A stretch of DNA of 64,000 bases, taken from contig JAMYHL010000110.1 of assembly GCA_025531455.1 (NCBI GenBank), positions 1 to 64,000 on the forward strand, given 5' to 3'. A model generated the notes under the pieces. It was not told the origin of the DNA. It saw nothing but the letters and a program-made list of their open reading frames with translations, and did not search any database. The first letter of the stretch is position 1, and every line of letters starts with the position of its first letter. Below are positions 23,708 to 36,121 of the stretch, in pieces. Source of the stretch: Apiotrichum sp. Y4204 (taxonomy: Eukaryota > Basidiomycota > Tremellomycetes > Trichosporonales > Trichosporonaceae). Position numbers and translations under genes: made by a program.

Positions 23708-25311
23708 ATGCGGTATCACAACTACGTTCTCTACGCGCGATCTGTTTTACGTCCGCTTCCACCACAATATCCGCTGTCTCTTTATCAACCCCATCGTACT
23801 TCAGCTAGACACTTTCGACTCGGTCCTCCTCCAACATGTGAATCACCAGCAGACAGTGAAGTCGACAATGGAAGCTCTTCAAAGACAGTCTTGATTGTCC
23901 CTCCCCCGCCGGTCTTGTTCGCGCTGCCCGCACCCCGTCTCCGGCCAGAGGTTCCGTTGCAACCGACACTCTCTGAGGCTGAGCAGCTACCGACGTCATC
24001 GTCACAGGACGATGTAGATATTCAGCACGATCAGTGGGCTGAATCTGCAGCTGGCAACAACCCGCTGTCCGACCCCATGCGCTCCGCCTCACCATCATCA
24101 TCAGCGTCATCTTTTTACTCCCCTTCGTTTTCCATTTCATCGTTGTCGAACCGTGTATCGGAGACGTGTCGCAAACGCGTCCAACAATGGCGGGAGAGTA
24201 TACAGGACCACACAAGGGATTTTGCCCTCAACACGGCCAAGAACTTGACCCTGCTCAGCTTGAAGGTGAATGAAGTCACTGGTTATCGCGAGGTAGAGCG
24301 CTTAAAGGTGGCCGTAAAAGAACGAGGTTAGTGAGGGCATCCTTTCCTTCACTGACTTGAGCAGAACACGACCTTGACGTGAAACGAGTAGAGGCCAAAT
24401 CTGCCAAGTCGGAATACGAACATGCGGTCATGACTCGAAGCACATCACAACAGAACGTAAACGCATTACTGGAGCGCAAGCACTCATGGACCGACGATGA
24501 TGTTGCCGAGTTCACCAAGCTCGTCCGATCGGATCATGCCTCGCGACACGCGGTGTCTACAACCTCGCAGGACTTGAAACAGGCGGAAGTCGCTGTGGAT
24601 AAGGCCTTCTCTGCTCTCATGCAGTCTATCCTCGAACGCTATCACGAGGAGCAGGTTTGGAGCGACAAGATCCGCAGCGTCGCCACATGGGCAAACATTG
24701 TCGCTCTGGCTGCAAACCTTATCGTTTTCGTGGGAGCCATCGCGTTTGTAGAGCCATGGAAACGGCGTCGACTGGTTCAAGGCCTTGAAGATCGCATGAC
24801 GGGAATGATGAACCGGGTGGACGAAGAGCTCAAGACGCTGTCGGCCAATGTGGCCAAACTGGAACCCTCCCCTACTTTGGCAGTAGTTGGCACAGGCGAG
24901 TTGGCGCAACACTCGAGGAGTCCTGTACAGGCAGATGACTTGGTGGCAGAGTCTCTGAATTCCGGAGCTCCATCCGACATTCCCGTGAATGTCGAGACGA
25001 CGGCGGCGCCCGTCGAGCATGGTCTGCCGACAAGTGCTTGTGAGGTTGGCAACAATGATCCCTCCTCCGCGCATCATGACGAATTACCCGTACCCGAAAG
25101 GTTGTCAGCGTCGCCCATCGAGCAACTCGCACTCGATGCCGTACCGTCGTCTCGGCAGTCGAAGGTTTTAGGTTGGCTCTCCCAGCAACTGTCCTACGTC
25201 GGAACACCGTCAATCGAGCGAGATCTCACAGCTGCAGGTTTGGTAGGCGCGGTCAGCGGAGCAATCACAATTGGTATTGTGGGCCTCGTAGTTCGCGTTC
25301 TGAGGGGATAG
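23708..25311 (+). CDS. SHE9: She9/Mdm33-like mitochondrial inner-membrane protein
   Basis: Two exons, 23708-24326 and 24365-25311, joined in phase (KER then EHDLDV). The start is basic and hydroxylated (MRYHNYVLYARSVLR), as expected for a mitochondrial presequence, followed by a Ser/Pro-rich linker. The core has long coiled-coil segments, then the family block ERYHEEQVWSDKIRS, a membrane segment (about VALAANLIVFVGAIAFV) and VEPWKRRRLVQGLE. A second hydrophobic segment closes the protein (GAITIGIVGLVVRVL). She9/Mdm33 sits in the inner membrane with coiled coils facing the matrix and affects inner-membrane shape and division. The C-terminal spacer between the two membrane segments is longer and less conserved than the core. 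Convergent with the histidine phosphatase, 86 bp apart. Confidence 0.9.
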
Positions 25312-25397
25312 GGTATTAGCACACAACTCCATATCTGCATCATTTGCATTGAATTATTATAACATTAACATGTAGATGCTATAGCCTCTCAAGTTTC

Positions 25398-26693
25398 TCA
25401 GTCATTCTGGGCACCACCAAAGAAGTCCCGAATGGAGCTCTGCTTCGCATCGTAGGTTGCCGAACCAATGCCACCTGCCTGCCGGCGAAGACCGTCAAGA
25501 TGCGACGTTACATTCCAGCACACAGTCTCCACTTCCAGCGGCATCGGACGTGCAACGGAGAAGGAGCCGTCTTTGTACGCTTCTCCGTCAAGCTCTTCGC
25601 CCTTCCGGTCAGTAAGAACTCGAGACAAAAACCCCACCGCATAGCCGACTTCGAGTCGAGTCCACCCGGTCTGCACAGTTAGACCCAGTTACGCTGCACA
25701 AGGAGAAACCAATACTCACATTTGTCATTCCCCGGTAGCTCCAGTGGAGATCGATACCCTCTGGACGACGCGAAAGCAATGCGCCAACTAAGGAGAGTCA
25801 GTGTTTGTGTTGGGTGGCAAGCTGTGAACTAACTGAACTCAAAGTTGAAGATGCCGTGGGCAACGACCACGACGTGCTTCGAATCGGGGCTTTGGCCGTA
25901 AGACTCCTTCAGAATAGGCTCGATAAGTTCAACCACGCTGATGACAGATGTTAGTTGGGAAACCGGTTATTCCGACCATCACTCACGCCTCATCAGCTCT
26001 CCGGCGAACATCCTCGAGGCACTCGCCCTCTGGAAACTTGAAAACCCTCCCAGCTTGGCGGAAGAAGCCCGTTTTCCCGTCGGTTGAAAAGGGATGTCCT
26101 TCAGCTGCAACGTCAGCGTCACCACGTACAGCCAGCTTGAACATACCAAGCCCAAAGTATTGCTCCCTCAACAGTGGAGAAACCGTAAGATCAGGCTGCC
26201 CCGGATTGACCGCCTGGATTTGCTGACCCTGAATATATCAGCGCATGACTGGCGGCTATGATCATACCGTCCATAGAGCACGCTTCAGAGGTGATGTCAA
26301 AACTGCATCAATGCGAGTGGAGGCAAATGCATTCCCCAGAGCTTTAGCTTGCTTCGTGGTTAGCGTGATCGGTAAGCAGAAGAAGGCGCACGTTCATCCC
26401 TGTGTAATGGGTCAGCCTGTCGCAAAACGTTCAAGCTCTGAGTCAAGAATGTGGAACTCTAGAGCAAGTCGGCCAGCACTCACCATGATTGGAAAGAGGA
26501 GAGTCAGTCCATCCTGCCCACCGCGCTCGGAGGTTGTCTGTATCGTTTCAGTCATTCGACATTCAGCCAGCGGCCAGAGTTGAAAGTACCTGTCGACTCG
26601 CCGTGGCGGACCTGTATAGGAGTTAGCGTCATACGGCCATCAGAACCCAGCTCACCCAGCGGGCAGCACACATACTATTGTCAGGGTGATCAT
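25398..26693 (-). CDS. Histidine phosphatase (phosphoglycerate-mutase-like)
   Basis: Branch-1 histidine phosphatase. The first two exons are tiny: 26676-26693 (ATG plus five codons) and 26590-26611; joined to the third exon they read MITLTIVRHGEST followed by DNLRARWAGWTDSPL. RHGES holds the phospho-accepting histidine. Later motifs are LTSPLKRAL (second arginine region), LREQYFGLGM and VVVVAHGIFNF (second catalytic histidine). All four catalytic-pocket positions seem present. Substrate unknown: members range from sugar phosphatases to fructose-2,6-bisphosphatase-like enzymes, and it is not the glycolytic mutase. The last exon ends SIRDFFGGAQND with the stop at 25398-25400. Confidence 0.88.
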
Positions 26694-27133
26694 GATTGTA
26701 CTGCTGTGCGCAATCTTTGATTAAAAAAAAAAAAAGAATTGAGACGTGCTTTGAGTAGGTGGACGTGGTGCGGAGCAGCATACGGCCTATATATCTACGC
26801 TGAATACAGTCAGCTACAGTATCTTGTGGGATGATGTGGGAATTGTGGGTATGGATTTCGGACCGACCCGGACCGGGATCTACAGCTACAATACCCCAAA
26901 GGCTTACTTACGTAAGAATAATCTTCGACGACATCGGGTACCACGGCCGATGGTCCAGCGCGTCCAACACGTTGCAATGTTTTCAGGATGATGAATTTCC
27001 GTGTACCAGGCCAACGTTGTCGTCGTCATCACAAGCACCCTGTCGTCGCTGTCGCCGCCTCTCTCACAGTCTGCCTCCCAAGTGGCCTTCTTCTCATTCT
27101 ACTCTCTGTCACTAGTTTCTTCGTCACGAAAAC
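26694..27133. other. Divergent promoter region, phosphatase/ALG7
   Basis: 440 bp between two start codons. It contains an A-run at about 26723-26735. Nothing else stands out. Confidence 0.6.
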
Positions 27134-28907
27134 ATGGCACAGCGCTCGAAACCGCCGGGCAACCCTCCCCCGACGTTGCTCATCGCAACACTCATTCCCA
27201 TCGCGATCGTCCTCATCGTTCATCCTCTTATCCCGGTATTTTTGCCAGAATATGTGACCGATCATTTGCGACCGCAGTCAGCGTATCCCGGTCTTCAAGC
27301 CAGTCTTGGGTTCTCTATTTTGGCTTTTGTGGGAGCCGTCATGTCTGTGCCTCTATGTGGCGAGGCCTTTGTGGAGAAGGGTCTCAAAGGCCGGGATCTG
27401 CTGAAGCCCGGAGGCCGTGTATCGGGACCTTGGATGTGAGTCTTGCTTCAGCTGGTGGATAATTCACAACCTGACAAAACAGCCCCGAGTGTCTTGGTCT
27501 CCCTTGCGCATCGCTTTACATCTTGTTGATGATGTTGTTCATCCCCTTCCCCTTCTCCAACATCTTTCAACGTTCCGATGGCTTGGGTGTCGGTCGCGAA
27601 GCCTTCCCGACTGGAGAGGTCAGTAGTCATCATACTGATATGTAGGCAGTGCGCTGACGCATTACTAGCTCGCGCTCTTCCTGACTTCGCTATTGTCACT
27701 GCTCACTGCGACAATGCTCGGCTTCATTGATGACCTCTTCGACATCCGCTGGCGTCACAAGCTGCCCATCCCGTTGATCGCCGCGGTGCCAACCTTGATG
27801 GTGTACTACGCTGAAGGTGGCTATACCTGGGTTGTTCTGCCTGCGAGCCTAGGAAAACTGCTGCGTTCTCTTGGAATCGCGGGCGTGCCAGGCTGGGTCG
27901 GGACGAAGTCGATCGACTTGGGTGAGTGAAGTGCTTACTCGGCTGTATCTCGTCGCTCACTGTTTCAGGCTTTCTGTACTACGTGTACCTGGCTCTCCTC
28001 CCCACATTCACAACCAATTCGATTAACATTCTTGCCGGTGTGAATGGCGTGGAAGTCACTCAAGCCCTCATCATCGCCGCTTCCGTTGCTTTGAACGATC
28101 TTTTCTTCCTTCCCATCTGGCCCACATGGGTTCTCACTACTCTCGGTGTTGGAAACCCAGGAGAAGGAAGACTTCTGACTTGGGCGGCCGGCGAGGTTGT
28201 CAAGCGTCATCTCATGAGCCTGTACTTTATGCTCCCTCTCATTGGTGTCTGCGCTGGCTTCCTGATTCACAACTGGTATGCGCTCGTCCCCGTGTGCCAC
28301 CTCTGACTGTTTAGGTACCCTGCACGTGCATTCCCCGGAGACACATTCTGTTATTTCACTGGCATGGCCTTCTCAGCAGTGGCGATTCAAGGTCATTTCC
28401 CGAAGACCCTCATTCTCTTTTTCATGCCGCAGATATTCAACTTTCTGCTATCTTGTCCTCAACTGTTCCGCCTGGTTGATTGCCCGAGGCACCGGCTTCC
28501 TCAGTACGTCGCATTGGTCCGTCACTTTGCCTTACTAACATTGAACCAGCTTTAACCCAGAGACCGGACTTCTGGAACCGTCTCTGACCGTGTTCGACAA
28601 ACCGCCATCTCGCAAGACAAGGCTTACTCTGGTCATTCTGGAGGCGCTGCGTTTAACCAAAGTGGAACGTGCTGGATCGAGCGGAGCCTCAAACGGGAAA
28701 GACAGCCAAGTCAAGAGCCCCGAGGAAGGACAAATCCTCTCGGCCACCAACTTAACGATTATTAACTTGATTCTTCTGCATTTCGGCCCACTTCACGAAA
28801 GCTCTTTGTGTTCCACAATTGCCGCGGTACAAGTCGTGTCAAGTGCTCTTGCTTTTACGGTCCGATACGGTATCGGATCCCTTGTGTATGGTGGCGACAG
28901 GCGATAG
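27134..28907 (+). CDS. ALG7: UDP-GlcNAc:dolichyl-phosphate GlcNAc-1-phosphotransferase
   Basis: First step of N-glycan precursor synthesis at the ER: transfers GlcNAc-1-phosphate from UDP-GlcNAc to dolichyl phosphate; the target of tunicamycin. A multispan membrane protein with the family motifs in order: [18 protein letters not shown] (conserved acidic pair), [28 protein letters not shown], and a C-terminal [12 protein letters not shown] block. The start [10 protein letters not shown] precedes the first membrane span. About six exons; the first intron follows GPW. The stop at 28905-28907 lies 73 bp from the convergent TTC1 stop. The length fits the fungal enzyme. Confidence 0.97.
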
Positions 28908-28980
28908 AACGCTGTAGAGCCCAGTAAACCCATGACATTCTCCCCATATATTGTATATTGTTTAGTCGAGATGCGGTGAT

Positions 28981-29987
28981 CTAATTCTGGAAACGGAGGT
29001 TGTAGCCGCCACCAGGCTGCTCGTCAAAGCGGAACATGTCGGTGCTCAGTCCAAACTTTCCTAGCAAACCATTTCCGAGCTCCTTCAGCTTGCCAAGCAT
29101 CTCGTCCTTCTCTTTCTCCTGCTGCAAGGAGATGCGTTTAGGTAGCTCGGTCAAGGCTCGTTTGGAAGGTGCAAGGAACGGCGATTTGGGTGGGAGAAGA
29201 GTCACCAAGCGTGTGTAATCTGCAATGTCAGCAGTGCCAGAATGAGAAGCTCTACATACCCTCCTGTGCAGCAGTTAGAGACGACCATGTGCCTAGTTTT
29301 TCGTTGGAGGATGCACGCCGTTGCAATGCCTTGACGTATTGCGGGTCAATCTCGAGAGCTACCCTGTCAGCACCTAAGCTTGCAAACACATACCCTTGGT
29401 ACACGCGTCTACGGCCTCCTTGTGTTCCTCCTGGCATATAAGCATAAAGCAGCCACCATTAACTTACAGTAACGACATATACGGCTCCAAGGTTTCCCCA
29501 CACCGCCTTGGTACACTCGCGAATCTTAGCGTGTGTCGTGTCCCTCTCCTCATCCTCAAGCGCGACAATCTTGGCCGTCGTCCCAGCCGCAGGCTCAGCC
29601 TCAGGCGGTGGAGATTCCGGGAGGTTCTTGAGTGCCTCAAGATAACATCTGCGCGCGTCGTCGATGCGCTGCGGCTTGGCCTTAAAGTGCTCGTTGCCCT
29701 CGTTCTTCAACGCCTCTGCTCGGGTGTACAATTTCTCCCCTGTCAGCATAGCAACCACTTCCACTACTCACGATAAGCTCCTCAATCGTGAACCGCACCT
29801 CAAACTCCTCCTCCTCGACGCCGAGCTCCTCGGGGTCTGATCGAGCGTCCTCGAAGCGCTCGTCCTCGTGCTCGGACGAGTCGGGCGAGCTTGACCGCTT
29901 GTGAACCGAGTCGTTCGCCCAGGCTGGGGGCTCGAAGAGGCGCGCGTCGAACGTCGGAAGGGGGGTATCACTCTCAGGCGGTATCAT
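28981..29987 (-). CDS. TTC1-like tetratricopeptide repeat protein
   Basis: Starts MIPPESDTPLPTFDARLFEPP, followed by an acidic stretch (EELGVEEEEFEVRFTIEEL), then TPR units: KLYTRAEALKNEGNEHFK, NLGAVYV, and ALEIDPQYVKALQRRA. The end GLSTDMFRFDEQPGGGY matches the conserved C-terminus of TTC1, which in animals binds Hsp70/Hsp90 C-termini and links them to other partners. About four exons. TTC1 itself is the best match I know; another small TPR co-chaperone is possible. It lies upstream in tandem with LYS4 (315 bp gap). Confidence 0.87.
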
Positions 29988-30302
29988 CCTCGAGCTCGCA
30001 TGCAGCGTCAGGCTGAGTGGTAGATTTATGGAGATTTATGAAGAGCGGAGGGAGTTGGAAGTGAGGACAGTGGCAAGGGTCAGCAAAACGGTGGAGGTCA
30101 GAAATAGTGGAGGGTGGTGAAGTGGAGGGAACACGCGTCATCAAGGGCAGGTGGCAATGACACGGCCCAGCATGCCTCGCCCAACTCATGCCTCGCCCAA
30201 CTCATCCAGCTCTCACTCAATCTCTCTGTCCCCAATGGTCTCTTGTCATGATCATGCATTCGTGCTATATGAAGGTTTGTTGTAGGTCTACCAAGATACG
30301 AT
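29988..30302. other. Intergenic, LYS4 3' flank and TTC1 promoter
   Basis: 315 bp, no gene seen. It contains a near-repeat ATGCCTCGCCCAACTCAT at about 30172-30205. Confidence 0.6.
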
Positions 30303-32525
30303 TTACAATGAAGACCGGATGAATCCCTCGAGACCTCCCTTGACCCAAAGCTCCTGCACACTGCGGCCAACCCGCCCCGAAGGGTAAACTTTCTCGCCCT
30401 CGTCGCCCATCTTCACGGTCACACCGCCGCGGCGGGTGTCGACCTTGATCGTCCAGCCCTCGGGGATAACGGTCAACTCGCCATCAGCTCCACCCTTGCC
30501 GCGGACGCCATCGCGGCCAAAGCGGGCAGTGAGCTCCTCAATAAGCTCAGGAGCCTCAACGCAGATGAGGCCATTGTTGATGCTATTCCGCTTGAAAATG
30601 TCACCGAACGACCCGCAAAGAACCAGAGGAATGCCGGCATTCTTGATGGCAGTAGCGGCCTGCTCGCGAGACGATCCGGTGCCAAAGTTGTAGCCAGAAA
30701 GCAGAATGGGAGTGGGGGCTGAAGAACGGAGGTTCTTGACGGTCGTCGCAAACTTGGGGTCGTAGTTTTCCATGACAACTTCCGCCTGACGTTCGGGAGT
30801 AATGTCGTCCTGGTAAGTGTACTTTCCGGGGTACATGCCGTCGGTGGTAAGGTTGTCCTGCGGAGCAAAGACAAGGGGCCCCTCAAAGACCTCCGGGAAG
30901 CCCTCAAGAAGCGGCTCGGGCTCGCCAGCAGCAACCGTGCCTTGGGTAGGAACCTCCTCAATGCCGAACCTAGGCTGTTCGTACTGGGGAAGAGCCGCCA
31001 GGTCAAGGGAATCAGGACCACAGATGTAGCCCTTCGCAGCCGATGCGGCAACGACCGCAGGGGAAGCAAGGTAGGCAAGAGCGTCAGGGCTCCCCATGCG
31101 GCCCTTGTAGTTGCGGTTGGTGGCACTGATACCAACCTCACCCTTCTCCAGAAGGCCAACCCCGAGACCGATGCATGGTCCACATCCGGCCGGCAGAGTC
31201 TTGGCACCTGCATCAACGAGGGCCTGCCAGTCGCCAGCAGCTTCGGCATCCTCCTGCACACGGCTGGAAGCGGCGGCGATGTAGAATTCGACGCCGGGTG
31301 CAACCTTCTTGCCCTTCAGAACGGCCGCAGCGGCGGCGATGTCCGAAGCGCGCGAGTTGGTGCACGAAACAAGGTAGGCCTTGTTGATTTTAACGGGCGG
31401 GTCCAAAAGCTTGGGCAGAGGAGTGGCCACCTTGACCGAGTTGGGTCCAGAGATGTGCGGGACCAGCGTGGAGAGGTCAAGCGAAAGACGAGCAGCGTAA
31501 TGAGCTCCCGGGTCCGCAATAAGCTGTTCCTTCAAGCTCGCCTGAAGGCGCTTCTCGTTGAGGCGGGGGTGACCGCCGTCAGAAGGAGCAGAAGCAGACG
31601 GGGACATGAAGCCACGGAGCTCGGCCTTGCGGATGTTGTCTTTGTACCACTGGACAAGCTTAGCGTCGACAGGGAAGACACCCGCAACGGCGCCCCACTC
31701 AGTCGTCATGTTGGCGATGGTGAGACGCTCGTCAATGGCAAGGTGCTGGATGCCGTCACCGGTAAACTCGATGGCCGCGTTAAGAACCTCATCCTTATTA
31801 AAGAGGCCGGCGAGAGCGACGATCACGTCCTTGCCGGTGACACCCTTCGAGAGACGGCCGTTAAGCGAAACCGAAACGACGCGGGGGATCTGCCACCAGA
31901 ACTTGCCGGTTGCCCAAATGCCACTGTGATGGTTAGCCACTGACACCTGGGATACTTGCTCATACTAACGCGGCATCGGTCCTAACAATGGCCGTTCCAA
32001 GACAGCCAACGCCACCGTAATGGTTGCTGTGGCTGTCACTGGCTACGACCAGCTTTCCCGGCCAGGCGTAACCCTCCTCCACGATGATCTGGTGACCAAT
32101 GCCGCGTCCGGCTGGGTAAAAGTCGACGTTGTACTCCTTGGCGAAGGCTTCAATACGCTGGTACTTCTTGACATTAGTCTCAGACTTGTTTTGAACATCG
32201 TGGTCAAGGGTGAAAACAGGCTGACGAGGGTTGTCGAGCTTCGAGCAATCCAAGGAGAGGAACTTGGAAATTACCGGGCCGGTGTTGTCGTGAGTCATAC
32301 TAGAGCCATGTCAGCTCTTCTGCATCTACAGGCAGTTGATTGTTAGAATACGTACACATGCTCTGGCCGAATCATGACATAGTCGCCGGCGCGGACCTTT
32401 GTTGTGGGAGGCAAATCGACGGCATACTTCTGCACAATCTTCTCGACCAGAGTTTGCGGGGTGGACGTGGTCGCATATGTCCTCGCGTATCGGGGCAGCG
32501 ACGACCTCGAGAGAAGGCGGAACAT
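30303..32525 (-). CDS. LYS4: Homoaconitase, mitochondrial
   Basis: Converts homocitrate through homoaconitate to homoisocitrate in the fungal alpha-aminoadipate pathway of lysine synthesis. The N-terminal segment [20 protein letters not shown] is a mitochondrial targeting signal. Aconitase-family blocks follow: [41 protein letters not shown]. The [4Fe-4S] cysteines are visible in [10 protein letters not shown] and [10 protein letters not shown]. The swivel domain has [15 protein letters not shown] and the tail ends EGFIRSSL. Three exons; the large third exon starts near 31927. The start is the first ATG of the transit peptide. LYS4 is absent from animals and plants, which supports a fungal source. 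Confidence 0.97.
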
Positions 32526-33444
32526 AGTTATGGAACGGACAATCGACAGGTGTGAACCAATGTGCGAAGGACTGGGAGCCAGCTAGGACCTGCCAACGAC
32601 GATTTTTGTAGAGTGATCAAGAGTGTGTGTAGGCGAGGCGATGAGGTCGACACTTTTGCTCGTGAGCGATCGATTCCAGATGGCATCAGCGAAAAAAGCC
32701 GGCAGTCACTCTTGAGACGAGTCGACTTTATCACAGGAATATCTCCAACTCTCTCAGGGTGGTGGCCTGGTGGTTCCAGTGGCCAATGGCGGTTGTGGAC
32801 AATCGTAATCAGACGCTAATCAAAAGTCATCGATGAGGCAATCAGATGCCATCTTCAAATCACATCCCTTAAATCAGAATGCCGACTTTGGACTCGGCCG
32901 AAGGGCCGATGCCATCAATGTCAGGCGCCAGGTAAGGTCAGCTTGCAATCACGTGCTTACAGCAGATATGTTACGTAATATGTTTTTGTTTTTTGGGAAG
33001 ATTTCCCGTGTACCCACGTCGCTCGCTAGCGCTCATGCGCGCTCACTCGTGATCATTCACGTGCGCCCGTGCAGACCTCCGGCCTCCAGTATGCCCAGCA
33101 CAGACACGCATCCATCCCTTGCCGCGCTCACCGGAGGGCCGGAGATTTATTTACCTGCTTTAATTAACGTCCCCACCGGCCCTCCCCCCAATTTGAACAA
33201 GTTGTGTGTAATGTTGGTGAATGTGACGATGCGGGTGGCACAGGCTCGCTATAAGCTCCTACCCCATAGACAGAGGCTTCGACATATCTGGCGATATCTG
33301 GCAGAAGCTGAGGCGTTCAGAGGCGCTCATAACAAATACCAAAGATTACAGCTTTGAGTAATCAGAGCTGTAGGCACCTGTTAGGAAGTTACAAGTTGAA
33401 GGCGCTAGCTGTACTGAAAGCGGGAGAGAAATCTATAGGATTTC

Positions 33445-33480
<36 letters not shown>

Positions 33481-33932
33481 TGCTTTTCACTCGCTCTAGC
33501 CCTGGGTGTTCCTTGCGCCCTCGTACCCCGACGACATTAGGGTACGAACTGCTTGTGATAAAGGATGTGTTCCGCCGGGTCCTGCGGGTCGCTACGACAG
33601 TGGCCCGTCGTCAGGGGGTTGAGAATGTATTCACGACTGCTGCTAGCTCAGGGTCTGCAATCCTCTTTCCAGTTCCACTCTGGGCCCAGGGGCGTGAGGA
33701 TCCCATCCCAGGATACACGACAGGCCTTTGATCTGCGATCTTCGACTTCCACCGTGCAGTTCTCGTGTTTGCAAGCGCGTTCACCTTTCGTATTGTCGTC
33801 ACTCTTTTCACCATTACCACCTTTGCCGCCCACACTGCCATCGCGACCTCTCTGCCCATCTGTCGCGCTGATGGTGTAGCTGGTACACACCTAACTATCT
33901 AATAGCTAGCTTCTCGCACTCTCGCTGGCATT
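32526..33932. other. Divergent promoter region LYS4/GT90
   Basis: About 1.4 kb between two start codons, with no recognisable gene. It contains the long T-run at 33447-33478. The plus-strand frames here (33354-33731, 33565-33879) are interrupted by, or depend on, that run and look non-coding. Confidence 0.6.
33447..33478. repeat. Poly-T tract, 32 nt
   Basis: Uninterrupted run of 32 T, about 455 bp upstream of the GT90 start. Such a run may be a nucleosome-poor promoter element or the tail of an old retroposed copy; its exact length is prone to sequencing error. Confidence 0.85.
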
Positions 33933-36121
33933 ATGTCCCGACCACCAAAGGACATCGGCTCGACTCTGGTCGCACACTTTGCGAACCTCTCGCTTCGAGG
34001 TCGTGTCGCTACTGTCTTTGGCACCTTTGTCGGCCTGATCATTCTTCTTAATGTCCTCTTTCCCTCTTCCAACTCGATTCTGTCCAACACGACCCGATGG
34101 ACGACCGCATCTTCATCCGTACTCCGCTCCAAATTCTTGCGAGCCAAGGCGAAGGCTCCGCGGCCCCCCATTCACCACCCCATTCCGAAACTGATGGCCG
34201 ATGCTCGAGACGCCTATGAGAAGAAAGTCAAGGGACAATCGAAATCTCTTGCTGAGGCTGTCCAGGAGTATCGTCGTCGCTACAACCGTGACCCTCCGAA
34301 GGGTTTCGATGAATGGTACCAATTCGCCACTGAACACAATGCCGTTATGATCGACGAGTACGACCAGCTGATTAACGACTTGGAACCGTTTTGGCAGCTT
34401 ACTGGCGAGGAGATCCGAATGCGTTCCGTTGATGTCGGATATCTGCCCTCGGTAGATCTGGTGCGAATCGAAAATGGACAAACTCGAACCATCGACATTA
34501 GCAAGGGATTTGAGGATTCTGAAGTCGGCGCTCGTGCCAAGGGCTTCCGTGTCATGCTTGAAAAGTTCCAAGATCGTCTTCCCGACATGGACTTTCCTAT
34601 CAACGAGAAAGCTGAAGGCCGTATTCTCGTCCCTTGGGAGGAGAGGCTCTACCAAAATCTTACCGCGGACTCGAGCAGTAGGTCGCACCTTCTTTCCTTT
34701 TATTGGTTCTGACACGCGTTTTAGAGGGTATCAACCACGTTCTGGGCGGTGAATTCCTTCCCGACTGGCGCGGCGACGGCAATGTATGGGAGGCGTATCG
34801 CCGAACTTGCGACCCTTCCTCTCAGGCGCGCCGTCTGTTCGGATCCCTTCGTTCCCAGCTCAAGGAAGGCCAGGTTCCCATTTCGCGTCTCGCTAAAGCC
34901 GGCATCACAACTGACATTGTCGATGATGATTTCAAGTTTTCTGCCACCGTTGACGACCGATTCGACTTTTGCGACCACCCTTGGGCTCATTACAACCAGG
35001 GTCATTTCTTCTCGGACTGGCGCACCATTCATGCCCTTTACCCGATGTTTTCTCCTGCCAAGGGTGCTGGATACTCTGACATTCTGATCCCGAGTCATTA
35101 CTATTTCTCCTCGACCAAACGTTACACGTACGGTTGGGATCCCGTGAACATGATCATCAAGGATGTGGATGACATGGAGACGCCATGGGAAGACAAGTCC
35201 GATGACATTTTCTGGCGTGGTGCCACCACTGGTGGTGGTTCCACACCTCCTGGTTTCCTTCCTCAATATCAGCGTCATCGGTAAGGACCCTCCATTGTCG
35301 TGAGACAAACTAATCATTCAGGTTCATCAAAATGACCTCCGACCGCTCCAAAGTCAATAAGACTGTTGTTTTTGCCGACCCCCCTGGCACCAACAACTTC
35401 ATCTCTGCACCAGTTCCCGTGAATGAACTGAACGAGGAGATGATGGATGTCGCTTTCACAAAGGCAGTTGGCTGTATCCAGTACCCTGGTGGTTGCGATG
35501 GAATGCGCAAGGATCACCGATTCGCCGACGCCGTTCCCCTTGGCGAGAACTGGCGCCACAAGTACCTCATCGACCTCGACGGTATGGGTTACTCTGCCCG
35601 TTTGTTCGCATTGGTAAGTGGATTGTGTATAGCAACCTGTGAGCAGCTCGCTCACGTGCCCGAAGCTCAAATCGGAAAGCGCTGTTCTCAAATCAACTGT
35701 CTACACGGAGTACATGTCCGACTGGATTCAGCCATGGGTAAGCAGACTGAACGTTGGCATTGTGCTCACAGCTTCTAGCTCCACTACATTCCTGTCTCGC
35801 AACTGTATAACGAGATTTACAACATTCACGCTTTCTTCTCCGGACCGTCTCCGGCAATGTTGCATGCCGCCAACACTACTCGTGACCAGTTCCAATCGGC
35901 GGGTCTTAGTACTCGAAAGCTCGACGGCGATGCTCAGCTTCGGAAAATCGCTCAAGCTGGCCGCGAATGGATGTTCAACGTCGGCCGCAAAATCGATATG
36001 GAGATCTATGTCTACCGGTAAGTTTCCATCCAACCGCCATGATGTTGACATTCACAGTCTTTGCCTCGAATGGGGACGCCTCAACGCCGATGACCGCGAT
36101 GAGATGTCGTACAAGGGATGA
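33933..36121 (+). CDS. CAP10-type glycosyltransferase, GT90 family
   Basis: Type II membrane protein: short N-terminus, one membrane segment (about ATVFGTFVGLIILLNVLF, residues 29-46), then a luminal catalytic region. Family features include YRRRYNRDPPKGFDEWYQFA, FCDHPWAHYNQGHFF, DDIFWRGATTGGGSTPPGF, HRFADAVPLGENWRHKYLIDLDG-type block and LLKSTVYTEYMSDW. The GT90 group includes cryptococcal Cap10 and the beta-1,2-xylosyltransferase Cxt1, which act in the Golgi on capsule polysaccharide and glycolipids. Donor and acceptor are not readable here; xylose transfer is an inference. About six exons; exon 1 is 33933-34677. The stop TGA is at 36119-36121. Transcribed away from LYS4 and in tandem with SEN54. 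Confidence 0.92.

Noticed and set aside
30942..31943. Plus-strand open frame of 333 codons
   Set aside because: Antisense shadow of LYS4, whose frame is certain from the aconitase motifs.
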